From Adiantum capillus-veneris (Eukaryota; Streptophyta; Polypodiopsida; Polypodiales; Pteridaceae): a stretch of 62,000 nt of DNA. The translations under genes were made by a program, and so were the position numbers. The stretch covers positions 123,646,891 through 123,708,890 of the forward strand of contig CM043947.1 of NCBI GenBank assembly GCA_014529385.2, written 5' to 3'. The notes beneath the pieces are model-generated. The model did not search any database and was not told where the DNA came from. It was given only the letters and a program-made list of their open reading frames with translations. Positions 11,601-23,579 of the stretch are shown here, piece after piece. Numbering within the stretch: position 1 is the stretch's first letter; each line of letters opens with the position of its first letter.

Positions 11601-12990
11601 GTAAATATCATTGTTGTCAATCTGAGTGTCAATAACATTTTTTAGACTCAGAAAACTACCATTTGAATGTAAATATTATCATTTTTACACATGAAAATAT
11701 TTCTGCATCTCTTTTTTACAGTGAATAAATTACATATGCTTTTTTATAGCAATGAAAAAATAACTTTTAGGTAAAATTTGTAATTTTTTTATGTGTAAAT
11801 ATTTATACGTTAAGCAAGTCCATGTGATTTTCTTACAATGTTCTAATAGCATTTCAAGGGTGGTTTTCTTTCTATAAATATAAACAGTGTGAATTTTTTT
11901 TACACATTCATAACCTTCATATATTTTCATCAAATATTTTCATATTTTTTTACACATTCATAACCTTCATATATTTTCTTATTTGAGCCACACTTAAATA
12001 ATTATAAGCAACTATCTTTCACAATACTTATTTTTTTCACCATCTATTTTTCTATAATGAGGATCGATGAGTAACTGCAACCTACGAACATGCCAGCACC
12101 CATATTGGAGGTCAAGAGCATGATTTTGTTCTCCTTCCAAGGTGAATGTTTAAGTTGGTTGATGCTGCTTCCACTCTGGTTTTTCCATGGAATGGCATGC
12201 CTCTTTATACCAATGCCCGTGCATATGTGCTTCTCAAGCTATGCCCCACTACCATCTTGTAGCTTTCGGAAGGGCTTGACACATGCACAGATCTCTCAAC
12301 TTCTTGAGGACACCATGTCAAAAGGGCTTCTATCTCAACATATGAATAGAGCTCATGTCGCCATGATTTAAGTCATTTTCACATTGCTTGATGATGTGGT
12401 AGAGAGCTTCAACATGACCTCGTGTGGCCACCACAGGGTGTGCGACGCTGTTGGGGTGGTTGTCCTTCAGATGGCCTTTCCACTCTTGTTAATCTTGCCG
12501 TGGGGGCTCCTTGTGTCCTTGCCACTTCCCCTTTCCCTTGAGTTTATCACTATGTCTTTCTTTGCAGTGTTGTGAGGGCTCCTTGTATCCTTGTCACTAC
12601 CACTACCACTTTCCTTTGCATTTGTTATTGTATCTTGCTTTGGAGCGCTCGTTGCAACTACTATTGGCTTGCACATGAGACCTGTTTCCAAACCATGCAA
12701 ACAAAACATAAGTAGTGACTACTAACCTCATCTAATATATTTTGTTGCATCAACTAACACACCTCATGCAATGCATTGAACTCACTTGTATACATTTCTG
12801 TCTCTTCGACTGGATATCCACCTTCCAAATACTCTAAGAACCATGGCACGTCATAGAGATCCTTAGGAAGAGTCCTATTTGCATCGAGCCATGACGTGGG
12901 TACAATGATTTATAGCCCAAAGATGAGACAAATTTCCACTTTTCAATGCTTGGCCTAATTCCTTGGATCTGATTGTTCTCAATAATTCAG
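11570..12990. other. AT-rich intergenic stretch
   Basis: The part from 11,600 to 12,060 is strongly AT-rich with short repeats such as two copies of TTTTTTTACACATTCATAAC about 50 bases apart (near 11900 and 11950). From 12,090 to 12,710 there are open frames on both strands. The minus-strand frame at 12709-12467 encodes an imperfect internal repeat (KDTRSPH occurs twice), which points to a locally duplicated DNA segment and not to a known protein. No gene is supported. Confidence 0.35.
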
Positions 12991-12994
12991 CAAA

Positions 12995-13095
12995 CCCGGG
13001 GGATTCACTGTGTTTTTCCGTACGGTACCACGTGAGTGTACAATAGGGGGGTTTTTAAATTTTGTACATGGGGGAGGGGTGGAGGGGGGGGAGGA
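12995..13095 (+). mobile_element. Inverted-repeat transposon, copy 2 (left end only)
   Basis: CCCGGGGGATTCACTGTG matches the left terminus of the element at 5469 and continues with a related interior (ACCACGTGAGTGTACAATAG, as in copy 4 near 51800). No matching right terminus was found within the next few hundred bases; a (CT)n tract follows at 13155. It is probably truncated. Confidence 0.6.
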
Positions 13096-13154
13096 GGGTG
13101 GTTACTTTGGGGCTACATTCAACTACCTGAGCCACCTTAAATACATTAGTAAGC

Positions 13155-13168
13155 CTCTCTCTCTCTCG

Positions 13169-13210
<42 letters not shown>
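13155..13210 (+). repeat. (CT)n microsatellite
   Basis: A CT repeat interrupted twice by CG dinucleotides (CTCGCTCTCTCG), so slightly older than the pure tracts elsewhere in the window. Confidence 0.9.
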
Positions 13211-13215
<5 letters not shown>

Positions 13216-14380
13216 GATAATACTTTCATGGCGTGGTGATAGTAAGGGAAAACTTGAAATTCTCTCGTTTTTTTGGTCAAAATTAAAGGCTTTCGTCAAT
13301 AATTACACTAAAGCATATGTCAATTTCCTTGTTTTCTTAAAGCCAAGCTCAAACCCCTCTAATTTGTCAAAATTTCCAAAATACCCTTCAAAATTTTAAA
13401 ATTCCCAAAGTACCCATGTATCTATTTTGGTCGGATTGATCAAGCTTTTCTAATTTTTATTCCTTTTGACAATTGAGATGCATTTTTGAGTGGTTAGCAT
13501 GTAATTTGTCACATATTACCTCACAAAACAGGCGATTATGTCCACAAAGATAACACATAAGTGTAGTCATCAACAAAATTTCAATCATTGTTTAATGTTT
13601 CTCTGTCTATCATTCTCGAGCTTTTGGTAGCTTCCATTCGCTTCGTTTCCTTCTTCTTCCATCCTCGCTTGTGAGTTTCCTTTGTGCACTTCTCTGCCTT
13701 CTCTGTGAAAGGTTAACGTTCTCGTGCTTCTCTTCTGTGTGCATGTTAGGAAAGGTTAGCATGTTAGGAAAGGTTAAGAGTCTTCTTGGGATTTCCTTCA
13801 CCCTGTACGAAGATGTTCATCTGCCTACTATCTGAATAATATTTGTAGTCTAATATGCGCAGTAATGTCTAGTTTTATATGCAACAACCATTATGAAGGT
13901 CCAAACTACTTGTGAGGTTGGCAAAAGGATGTAGCTTTTGTCTTGCTAAAACGGAAATTCACAGCTTGGATTATCCTGAAGAGATTTTTTTTTGTGTCCA
14001 GGCGCTTGTGAAAGTCTAGTCCCCTTGCTGAAATCTACTCGTACAATGTCTACACACGTCAGTCTGTAGGTGTATGCACTTACATGCGGTGCTCATGCAT
14101 GTGCTTCTTGAATTCGTCTACCTATAGTGTCTGTTAGTTGTTTGCAGGAGGTTTTGCTGCTGCTTCTTCAATTTTCTCGATGGCATTACTTGTCAAAAGG
14201 CTCTCTTTTCTGCCCTTTCTTGTTTCAAGGGCTCTATCTCCCTAAAGTGTTTGTGCCATGATTAAATGGGTCTGTGTATGTGACTACTTTTTGCAGTGTT
14301 TCTTGTTTTGAAGATTTGTAGTCACAACATGGTTACGTTAAAAGTTGAAAATGCTTGGTTGAAATTGATCCTTTTGTCAA
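13211..14380. other. Non-coding stretch, no gene recognised
   Basis: AT-rich sequence with short unconnected frames on both strands. It ends directly at the captured exon fragments, so a part could be the flank of the transposon that carried them. I could not identify terminal repeats. Confidence 0.3.
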
Positions 14381-14381
14381 A

Positions 14382-14764
14382 TGCAAACTTGCAAGTAAAG
14401 TTAGCTGAGCGCTTGGTGGAATCATCTTTCGCAGATCGTGTGTTTTTTTGTAATTCTGGTACATAAGCAAATGAGGCTACTATAAAGTTTTCTCAGAAAT
14501 ATCAGAGAGTTACAGTGAATGAGAATGGGTGGTTCAAGTTTGAAAGAGAGCATTCCACCACAGGGTTTGTAGCCTTCACAAATAGTTTCCATGGGCGGAC
14601 GATTGGGGCCCTTGCACTCACCAGTACAGAAAAATATCGTGCTCCCTTTGAGACTATCATGCCAGGGGTCCAATTTGTAGAATTTGGCAATTTGGAGGCA
14701 GCACAATCTTCCATTAAACGGGGTAAAACGGCAGCGGTCTTTGTGGAACTGATACAAGGAGAGG
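14382..14764 (+). pseudogene. Acetylornithine aminotransferase exon fragment, nonsense-mutated
   Basis: The frame around 14388-14764 reads [20 protein letters not shown], then the class-III aminotransferase segments [20 protein letters not shown] and ending [10 protein letters not shown]. These are the pyridoxal-phosphate-enzyme landmarks of plant N-acetylornithine aminotransferase (arginine biosynthesis, plastid). A TAA at 14464-14466 replaces the Glu of the conserved NSGTEANEA motif. The match stops at GEG followed by GTGCAC, which looks like the original exon's splice donor. Only about 125 of some 400 codons are present, so it cannot be functional. Confidence 0.85.
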
Positions 14765-15002
14765 GTGCACCACACTCTCCCATTGTCTCTCGTGTTGCAC
14801 TTGACAACTAGAAGTAGGTCTAAGGGCTATTTATGGGTGTAAGTTTGGTTGGTTTTGGCTGAATCGCACGACATTTACATATATTTTGTAAAAATTTTCT
14901 TTCTTTAAGCGCTGACCATATCTTTAATGAACGTTAGAGTTTGCTTCTTGTACTCTTTTCTTACCAATTTTAAAACATTTGTCTTGTTCTTGCTTCTTGT
15001 AG

Positions 15003-15190
15003 AGTTTGACAATGCAGTGCACGTTGTTGATGATACAACAGATGTTTATGTTGTTCCATGTCGCATCTTCTTGCCCACTCAGAGGAGAGCTTGGGCTACT
15101 GCACAAGATGAAAATGCTGTGAGATTCAGAATGGATATGCCAGGGATTGCAAAAGAGAATGTGAAGGTGTATGTGGATGATGGGAAGCTA
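15003..15190 (+). pseudogene. Small heat-shock protein (HSP20) exon fragment
   Basis: Beginning just after a pyrimidine-rich CTTGCTTCTTGTAG acceptor-like sequence, the frame contains RRAWATAQDENAVRFRMDMP and GIAKENVKVYVDDGKL. This is the start of the alpha-crystallin domain of organelle-targeted plant small heat-shock proteins (compare the family pattern W-x-x-x-E-D-x-x-x-x-R-x-D-M-P-G-x-x-K-E). Only about 60 residues are present, and the rest of the alpha-crystallin domain is missing because the sequence changes abruptly to beta-tubulin. Confidence 0.75.
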
Positions 15191-15430
15191 CCAATGAGTA
15201 CTGTGTTATGTGCCTTGCATCGTGCTCATGGATTTGGAGCCAGGTACTACGGATAGTGTTCGAACAACAGGCCTCTATGGGCAGATCTTCCACCCTGATA
15301 ACTTCGTCTTTGGCCAGTCCGGAGCTGGCAATAACTGGGCCCAAGGGTCACTACACCAAAGTCGCGGAGCTCATTGATTATTTCCTTGACGTTGTCTGCA
15401 AAGAGGCTGAAAACTATGGCTGACTTCAAG
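15191..15430 (+). pseudogene. Beta-tubulin exon 1 fragment, frameshifted
   Basis: The frame reading [20 protein letters not shown] and then [20 protein letters not shown] is beta-tubulin residues roughly 60-103. An extra C near 15341 shifts the frame, after which [17 protein letters not shown] and CKEAENYG continue. A TGA at 15421 replaces the final Cys of the CDCLQ segment. The fragment ends CTTCAAG followed by GTGAGTGCC, so the authentic exon 1 donor and some intron are retained. This indicates copying of genomic DNA, not reverse-transcribed mRNA. Confidence 0.85.
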
Positions 15431-16800
15431 GTGAGTGCCTTTAAGATCTCATTCTATCGTTCTTTACTCTGTTTTATTATGTGAAATGCTGTTTTGTCAT
15501 GCTTTCTTTGTCATTTCTCCGATGGTACTATTCCATTTATGTCTGGTATAATGATTTTGTTGTGAGTTTTGTTTATATTTGACAATGTAGCTACCTTGTG
15601 CAGTCCTCTTGTTTGAAAATAATGTTCAGAGATCCTTCCTCAGTGAAGGTTTGAAAACAATGTTTAGATCTGTCCTCAGTGAAGGTTGTCAGATTTATTT
15701 AAGTGAAATTTTCACCGCTTCTGTGCTAACTTCTCTAGCTTCCTAGTATCCCCCCTAACTTGGTAGACATTGGCTTTAGATCTACGCTCACCACTCCCAA
15801 CAAGTGCTTTCCACAAACTCTTTCTTCAATTAATGTTGATCTGTAAACTGTATATTGTTTCTATGCTTGAGATGTTTGTCTATACACTATGATGCAAGCT
15901 TCTGTAGTGGCAGAAGCTTCAATGTCTTGAGGATTGGGTTATTAATCCTACAGAACTAGTTGATGGTATCTTGTAAACTTGGAACGACGGTTTTTTCTTT
16001 CTACTATAGCTACATCTCATAAAAAAGCTAGCTTTTCTCTACTGATCAGTTAAATCTGTGATTGCTTGCTTTGAGGCCTTTGTTTTGTAGTTGTTTTGTA
16101 GTTTTGAGCTCTATCTCCCGCAACAAGTTCGCGTTCTCAATGGCTTCCTTGGGCCTCATCTTATTAAGCTTCCTCTTTTTAAACTTCTTCGGCAAGGATG
16201 ATGACGATGCGAGGAGGAGTTTGTGCTAACGTTCACGATGGGAGGCCAGCACCTTGCAAGCGAAGCAATTGCCAGACGTAGGGTGATTTCTCAGTTCACT
16301 TTAGTCGTGGACTCATTTTTCCTTGCTCAATGCCCTTAGGCATTAGCTATGGCGGCGGAGTCTTGACCTGCAGCTGATCAGTGACATTTAGTCCTGACGT
16401 CTCGACCTGCTAGAGATTGCGTCTGAGTCCTGACTTCTTCCACTGCAGCTGCCAATGTTGTTGACTCCCTGAGCCTCTCGTTACCTATTCGATGCATTAA
16501 ATTGGCTTTTAGATCATAGTTTGAAGCATCTATCGGTAGTTACACTAAATCTTGTGACATTTCGTCAAATTTTTTCAAGGCAAGCTTGATCTACCTTAGA
16601 TTTTGCAAGTTAGTGATACTCACAATTTTGGGTGGTAGTGTTGTATTAACTCAATAAAGAATGTACTTAATCTCAAACTAGATGTGTGACATCATAACAC
16701 TAAAGATTTTAAGATCGTTAATTTCTTTTACATGTAGTTACAAATTCTATAGTCTCAATTTTCCACATGGTCATATGGCTTGACCGGGTGTGTTATCTTT
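15431..16800. other. Non-coding stretch downstream of the captured fragments
   Basis: The first few hundred bases may be captured beta-tubulin intron. Two short near-repeats of an AATGTT..GA.C..TCCTCAGTGAAGGTT motif occur at 15620-15690. No gene or terminal structure was recognised in the rest. Confidence 0.3.
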
Positions 16801-16814
16801 GAGCTATAGTTTCT

Positions 16815-17290
16815 TGCCAAGACACGTCTAGCACACCTTGGGTCTATGTGTCACACATACACAATGTTTTTATTTTGTATATAATTACAACTATAGACAC
16901 GTCTAGCATACCTTGGGTCTATGTGTCACACATACACAATGTCTTTATTTTGTATATAATTACAAATATAGTTTCAATTTGTTACATGGTCATAAAGCTT
17001 GAACGAGTGTTCCATCTTGAGCTATCGATTTTTACCTTCAGTTCTTTTAGCTATCCATATGGCTTGACCAGGTCTCTTGAGCTATCCATTCTTACCAAAT
17101 GTGTACTTGTGCTTCTTTTTACGATAAAAAGCGTTAAAGATTTTAAGGTCGTTAGTTTCTTGTACATGTAGTTACAAATTTTATAGTCTCAATTTCCCAC
17201 ATGGTCATATCGCTTGATCCGGTGTGTTATTTTGAGCTTTAGTTTCTTGTCAAGACACGTCTAGCATACCTTGGGGGTCTATGTGTCATA
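16815..17290 (+). repeat. Imperfect tandem triplication
   Basis: A block containing AGACACGTCTAGCA.ACCTTGGGTCTATGTGTCA is present at 16819, 16895 and 17251, with matching flanking blocks (TTGTATATAATTACAA; ACATGGTCATA...GCTTGA). Short frames here simply repeat the same peptide. It is non-coding local duplication. Confidence 0.65.
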
Positions 17291-17299
17291 TCACCACTT

Positions 17300-18040
17300 T
17301 GAAGTTAGATTACTTTGACTCTATTGAAAATGTGTTTGATTTTAACGTGTAAGATAATCCTTGAATCCCAAGTGGGAGCCCAAGATGAGGTGGACAGTTT
17401 TTTTGGAAAAAGAAATGATGTGATGAAAATCCCATCTGGGATCTCAAGAAAAGGGTATACTGATTTTTTTTGAGAAAGAGGTCTCCGTACAAAGGAGAGT
17501 CTGGCAAAATTTTTAAGATTTATATTTTTTATATAAATTCAAAATTAAGTACAGATGGTTCTTTTTTAAAAGTTGCATTTTGCTTAAGCATAGACGTACA
17601 TTCACATCACATATAATTGTTTTTTTTTTATAAAGATTAATCTTTTAATGGGTTGTTTTGTAATGTGTTTTAATTTGATGAGTGAAGTATTTCATGGTTG
17701 TTTAAGATTATGCATTATTTGTTATTTGGAGAACAATCCATTTCATATGTGTGTCTTAAATCCCTTGTGGGAAGCCTACTAAGTAAGTGGCTAGTATATT
17801 ATATTTTGAAATTGAGATTTGTATCAGTTTACAAGACAAATGCTATTTGTTTTTTGACAAATTACATTGAAACGATTGGTTTATTTTAATTTAGTATTCA
17901 TTATATTTATTTCTTTTCATGGTTTTTTCTCTTAGCATCTATTGCAAATGAAAACACACTACAATGTACAGTACTTCTGTTCATTTGCAGTTCAATATGT
18001 ATTTTTGCAAAAGCATGTGCTTCTAAAATTGTTATGTTAC
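17300..18040. other. AT-rich non-coding stretch
   Basis: A short duplication of GAGCCCAAGATGAGG / GATCTCAAGAAAAGG type blocks separated by T runs lies at 17370-17490. Otherwise strongly AT-rich with no recognisable gene. Confidence 0.35.
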
Positions 18041-18046
18041 TAGTAG

Positions 18047-18226
18047 TGGGTCATTACATTCTGTACGAAATCCGTATGAGGGGGGATAGCTCATTGCGAG
18101 AACGTCTGTATCTTGTCAGTATGTAGGGGGGTAGGTTAGCAAGTAAGATACCGTACATAGGGGGGTTTCTCTAATTTTGATGCACGCAGGTGACATCCCC
18201 CCATTACTAATAGTGAATCCCTTGGG
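18047..18226 (+). mobile_element. Inverted-repeat transposon, copy 3
   Basis: The right end AATAGTGAATCCCTTGGG resembles the GTGAATCCCCCGGG terminus of copy 1. The interior blocks ATACCGTACATAGGGGGG and TGATGCACGCAGGTGACATC match copy 4 at 51850-51905. The left end is degenerate (about GGGTCATTACATTCTGTACG). The length is about 180 bases, close to copy 4, which suggests the short form is the common one and copy 1 a longer relative. Confidence 0.55.
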
Positions 18227-18329
18227 TCCGCAAACCACCTATAGAGAGACTTGGATCATCAATAAAAGTTGGGAAAAAACCATTAATACATAAATTGTTT
18301 AGATCTAAAAATGAAACAAAGAGATTACC

Positions 18330-18890
18330 TATAGGCAAACCATCTTGCGGTTTGCTGTAGGAAGGGTATGTTCTCTCTTTGGATCCCTGGTGTAAGCTTT
18401 GGAAGATGCTTAAATGAATAACGAAGATGAACCTTTTGATACTTATCGAAAAAATCTTTTATTATTGAACTTGATGAGCTGTATGAAAAATCCACTCCTC
18501 CCCAAGGATTGGATTTGCCACTCCCACAAGCTTGAAGCCCTTCTTCCCTTTGAAATGTTCTTCCACCTCGCGGACAGTTTTCTTGTAGCATGCTTTATAT
18601 GTTGGGTCATCTTTGGGGACAATCACTTGTTCTAACCTCTTTGAGAGCTCCAATTTGAATTCACTCTACATCAAAGTTGAGCATATGAGATTGGGCATAA
18701 CATGAACTAAAAGAAACTTGCATAGAAGGTTATGAATGGCTATATAGAGTAGATATGTTGCATTAGGAGGTCAAGTGGTATAGTCCACCAAATCCAGGGA
18801 TGCCCCTTCTTATCTTCAGAAAATTCTACCTCTATCTCCTTGAGTGCCTCTTCATCAAAATATTTCTTCCAGCTTTTTTTATTTCCAAGA
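18330..18890 (-). pseudogene. Unrecognised minus-strand coding remnant
   Basis: Two minus-strand stretches look like real protein: about 18890-18775, containing KKSWKKYFDEEALKEIEVEF, and 18660-18462, containing DDPTYKACYKKTVREVEEHF then KGKKGFKLVGVANPI. Their lysine/glutamate-rich, soluble composition and the gap between them suggest two exons. I do not recognise the family. Stops interrupt the downstream end. It lies directly left of the CACTA element and could be a host gene fragment or part of another element. Confidence 0.35.
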
Positions 18891-18979
18891 GCAAGCCTTC
18901 TTATCAAGTGGATCTCGCGCTTGCAAGCGTATTCTTGATATGTGTTTGTGTTAAACTAGCATAAAAATTCATTATAACA

Positions 18980-19210
18980 TATGCGGCGGTATTATCGCCC
19001 ACATTACCGCAAAAAAACAAACAAATTTGCATATGAAATTTCCCGTATGCGAAAAAGACTGCGGCAAATATTGCAATAATGGTCTAGCGGTAAAATCCGC
19101 GGTAATGCCTGCGGCTATATTTCCGCGAGTATTATCGCCTGTGTTACTGCAAGAATATCTGCAGTTGTTACCGCCCAGATGTTATCGCGATCATTACCGC
19201 AAACGGGTTT
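18980..19210. repeat. Left subterminal repeat cluster of the CACTA element
   Basis: About ten short copies of ATTACCGC / GCGGTAA and the variant TTATCGC occur in both orientations in 230 bases. In En/Spm elements such subterminal repeats bind the accessory protein that brings the ends together. The binding role is family knowledge; here only the repetition is seen. Confidence 0.7.
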
Positions 19211-19214
19211 ATTA

Positions 19215-19279
19215 TAAAAAAATAGATGACCGTTTGGATGATCCTTTGCAGGACCATCCAAAAGGTCATCTATTTTTTT
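19215..19279. repeat. 65-bp hairpin at the inner edge of the subterminal cluster
   Basis: TAAAAAAATAGATGACC is matched by GGTCATCTATTTTTTTA, and inside it TGGATGATCC faces GGACCATCCA across TTTGCA. The stem is nearly continuous for about 29 bases on each side. It lies directly after the last ATTACCGC motif and just beyond the 3' end of the minus-strand accessory gene, so it could serve as a transcript 3' structure or be an old foldback insertion. Confidence 0.6.
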
Positions 19280-22079
19280 ATTTATTTAAAATATTTTACA
19301 AAATTATTATTAATTACAACAAAATATCACAATTGGACAATACATTGAGCCAAAAAAAAATTGATAAATTTTTTTACATAAGTGGAATTACAATTGGAGG
19401 AGGTATTGAGCCAAAAAATGATAGGTATTGCATTTACATAAAGGGAAAAAAAAGCCCACGTATACAAAATAGAGGATGCTCATGGGGGAGATGGCGGCAT
19501 TTCGCGTGGAACTCCTTGACTCTGCAAAACCAGAAAAAGAAACAATTAACACTTTGTTATTTAATATTTGATATAAAATCAATAATCTGATAATTTAAAT
19601 AAGATTAAACTTACATGTTGCAGACTCTGCATGCATTTTCGAACTCCTCTTGAGAGACCATTTTATTTTCAAACAACCAACACCAAGTTTGATACTCGGT
19701 ATGGTTCTCTCTATATCTCTGCACATCTCTGGTCGGGCGACTCATGGTAATATTATACTGACAAAAAATAGCAATCAGTTAATTAAATGAAAAACATTAG
19801 ATTTTTTACAATAAAACTAATATTTTTACTTATATATTTGTCTTTCCAAGCCGTTTTTCCTCCCGAACCATAATGCGTAGGAGTCTGATGGGATCTAGCC
19901 TCAACTTGGCACGTATACATCCTCGCACTCGTTGCCCTTTCATCCTCTTTCTCTTCCATAGCTGTCTCCCACTCCACATCATGGACATTTCCTGGCCGAT
20001 AGCTGTGCTCAATAGACTCCATTGTCTTCTTTGCAACTCTCCTCACACTAGATTTTTTGTTCTTGAGAAATGTTTTGACATGCTCTTGCAACCATTGCCT
20101 TGAGAATTGTTGCCCCTTAGGGTTGGGGAAACGCATGTGCATGGTTGTCTCTATATATGTGAGGTTGTTGGGATCCTGCTCATCAAATTTGAGAAAACAA
20201 TTGATATATGTGGAGTGGATTAATTGGTTGACGTGTGTGCAAAATCTCCTGCCCCCTGCGTTGTCCGGAGATCCACCATATCTCCTCTATGAACCTGGTA
20301 GTATAACCCGTGAGCATCTGGTGCAGGCATGTCATGGTCCTCATCTTCTGCTGGAGCAGGGAGCAGTGACTGTGGAGGAGAATCTGTAGTACTCCCCTCC
20401 CCTCCAAAACAACAACTAGCTCTGCTCCCTCATCGAGATCGACCGGTGCTAGCGGTGTCGTGCCGCTCCGCTTCCACAATGGAAAAAAGAGTAAAGAGAA
20501 GCAGAAAAAGTCTATTTCAAGATCACACATTTATTGAGCAGTGGACAGGGCTCAAGAACAAGCAAGGAGATCTAGAAAGTGTATGCTTTATGTGGTTATG
20601 AAAGCCTAAGCATAGAGAGTTCATACTTGAAGAAAAGGTTTTACATGTGCAAGAGCTCTTAGGACATATAAGGCAACTTGGGTAGAGGAAGACATGTGGT
20701 CAATGGTAAAAAGGAAAGTGTGTGAGAGACTTCACACCTCTGCATGAAGGAGGACGAAAAAGTCTTATTCTGGAAAAAAAAATTAAAACAGGTTGCAGAA
20801 AGAAAAGGGCATTTTGAGCATTTTTGCATCTCACGCAGAGAGGTTAAATTTTGCACCGATTAGGGGATATTCAAGTTTTCGTGCTTTGCTGTACTAGCAG
20901 GGAGGAAGCCATAAGCTTTGAGCACTCTAATCCTAAGCCAAGCTTCCATAGCCCTCTCTCATCCAATCTTCCATAGCCAATCTAATCAAAGACACCATAA
21001 GCCACTCTAATCCAAGCTTCCAAGCCACTCTAATTATGAAAGGAGTTTAAATAATGTAAGCAGCGGTACTGTTAATGATAATCAAGCTTCCGGATCTTGT
21101 TCAAGCTGTTAATTTCAAGATTTGTCTACATTCGTTGTGTTTGCTGCAACTGTCTTCCTCACACTTCTTATAGCCAGAGGCCCCGTGTCTTCCCGACTCA
21201 CCTTTCGAACACAAATCCCCCGACAGCGCGCGAGCTGCCCTGGCGCTGACTGCCAGAAGAGCACGGATGTGAATCTGGGGTAGAAGGTGGGATAGGTGAT
21301 GGATACATGGATGCCCGTGGCATCAGACCTTGTAGCGTCGCCCCCAAGGGCGCGCACCCAACGGCGTCGGACCCTGGGACGTCTGACCCTATGAAGGACA
21401 AGATGAACTTGGAGCTGTAGGTGGAAAACTCTGCAGGTATGGAGTGCCACTTGTCGGAGTAGAGACCTCAGATAATCCAAAAGCTGCTAGCTGCGCCGGT
21501 GAATAGTGTTGCATAAGGGTCTGCTGCGCACCTAACCACTCAGCCCAAAGACGCAATGCCCTCTCCACATCTGGATCGGTCACAGGTACGACAGCGGACC
21601 CACCAAGAGTGTCACGAAACTAGCCGAACCCTGATGATGATTGCTGAGGCGGCAGATGTGAATGATAGGCAGAGAGAGCGTCGAGATATGACAACCCGTC
21701 CGACATGAAATCCTCAATGCTGCGAAAGCGTGGTGTGGAAGAAGAAGACATGGTCTGCATTTATTACGACAAAGATTAAACTAGGTAATCAAAATTCGAA
21801 TATATTATTAAAAATTTACACATTGATTTTTTTCAAACATTGGATTCTCTATAGTATCCAATGTTGAAAGAATCCAATGTGGAAAGAATCCAAGGTGTGT
21901 CTACAACCTATAAAAGAGTCTTGCAAAGCCTTGAGTGCTAATAAGATATTACTGTGTGTATTGGCTAATAAGAGATTATTGTGTTTATGATTAGTTGACT
22001 GATTGAGCGATCACTTGGACGGCCATTGGGGCCTAATACGTCACCTACGACTTAATCATGGAGGTATGTTTATGTTTTT

Positions 22080-23440
22080 GTGTTGATTACTATTTAATTT
22101 AGCATAATTAGTGTGTGTAATTGACATGTACGCACACTAATTAGTGTGTAGTTGACATGAACACACACTAAGTAGTGTGTGCATTGGCCAATGCACACAT
22201 TAATCACACACTAAATAGTGTGTGCATTGGCCAATCACACACTAATCACACATTAATTAGTGTGTGAATTAGCTTGTGTGATTGACTTGTGCATACACTA
22301 ATTAGTGTGTGTTAACATACACTAATTTGTGTGTGCATTGGCTTGTGTAATTGGCTTGTGCACACACTAATTAGTGTGTGTTAACAAACACTAATTAGTG
22401 TGTGCATTGGCTTGTGTAATTGGCTTGTGCACACACTAATTAGTGTGTGCATTGGCTTGTGTGATTGGACTAATTACACACTAATTAGTGTGCGCATTGG
22501 CCAATCACATTGGTCAATGCGCACAATAATCACACACTAAATAGTGTGTGTTACACACACTAATTAGTGTGTGCATTGGCCAATCCCATTGACCAATGCA
22601 CACACTAATCACAAACTAATTAGTGTGTGCATTGGCCAATCCAATTGACCAATGCACGCACTAATTACACACTAACTAGTGTGCACATTGGCCAATCACA
22701 TTGGTCAATGCACACACTAATCACACACTAAATAGTGTGTGTTAACACACACTAATTAGTGTGTGCATTGGCCAATCCCATTGACCAATGCACACACTAA
22801 TTAGTGTGCACATTGGCCAATCACATTGGTCAATGCACACACTAATCACACAGTAAATAGTGTGTGTTAACACACACTAATTAGTGTGTGCATTGGTCAA
22901 TCCCATTTATCAATGCACACACTAATTAGTGTGTGCATTGGTTAAGGGTATTGACCAATTCACACACTAATTAATGTGCGCATTGGCCAATCACATTGGC
23001 CAATGCACACACTAATTAGTGTGTACATTTGCCAATCACATTGGCTAATGCACACACTAATCACACACTAATTAGTGTGTGTTAACACACACTAATTAGT
23101 GCGTGCATTGGCCAATCCCATTGACCAATGCACACAATAATTAGTGTGCGCATTGGCCAATCCCATTGACCAATGCACACACTAATTAGTGTGCGCATTG
23201 GCCAATCCCATTGACCAATGCGCACACTAATTAGTGTGCGCATTGGTCAGTCCCATTGACCAATGCACATACTAATTAGTGTGTGCATTGACCAATCACA
23301 TTGGCCAATGCACACACTAATTAGTGTGTTAACTCACACTAATCACATTGTCCAATGCACACACTAATTAGTGTGTGCATTGGCCAATCACATTGATCAA
23401 TGCACACACTAATTCGTGTATGTTAAGTTTAGTTTTTGCA
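22080..23440. repeat. Palindromic CCAAT-rich tandem array in the leader intron
   Basis: Units of about 45 bases alternate two palindromes: ACACACTAATTAGTGTGT (self-complementary) and a CCAAT pair such as GCATTGGCCAATC followed by CCATTGACCAATGC. The units are imperfect and repeated some thirty times over 1.35 kb. Each unit offers CCAAT boxes on both strands, the core recognised by plant NF-Y. The TA-rich palindrome also contains CACTA at both edges. The array lies wholly within the minus-strand gene's predicted leader intron. Confidence 0.9.
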
Positions 23441-23579
23441 AGTAAGTGTTAAGTTTAACGTGGGTATTAGAATAATTAAAAAATTTAGGTTTTGGTGTGT
23501 CTTTACTTACACTAATTAGTGTGTGAACTAGAATAATGCACACACTAATTAGTGTATGCACATACTAATGCATAACTTA

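Noticed and set aside
11174-11635. Long frames on both strands through the (CT)n tract at 11.3 kb
   Set aside because: They encode only Ser-Leu or Glu-Arg repeats from the microsatellite and are a by-product of the repeat having no stop in any frame.
14502-14807. Minus-strand frames opposite the aminotransferase fragment
   Set aside because: Shadows of the plus-strand fragment, whose conserved motifs are unmistakable.
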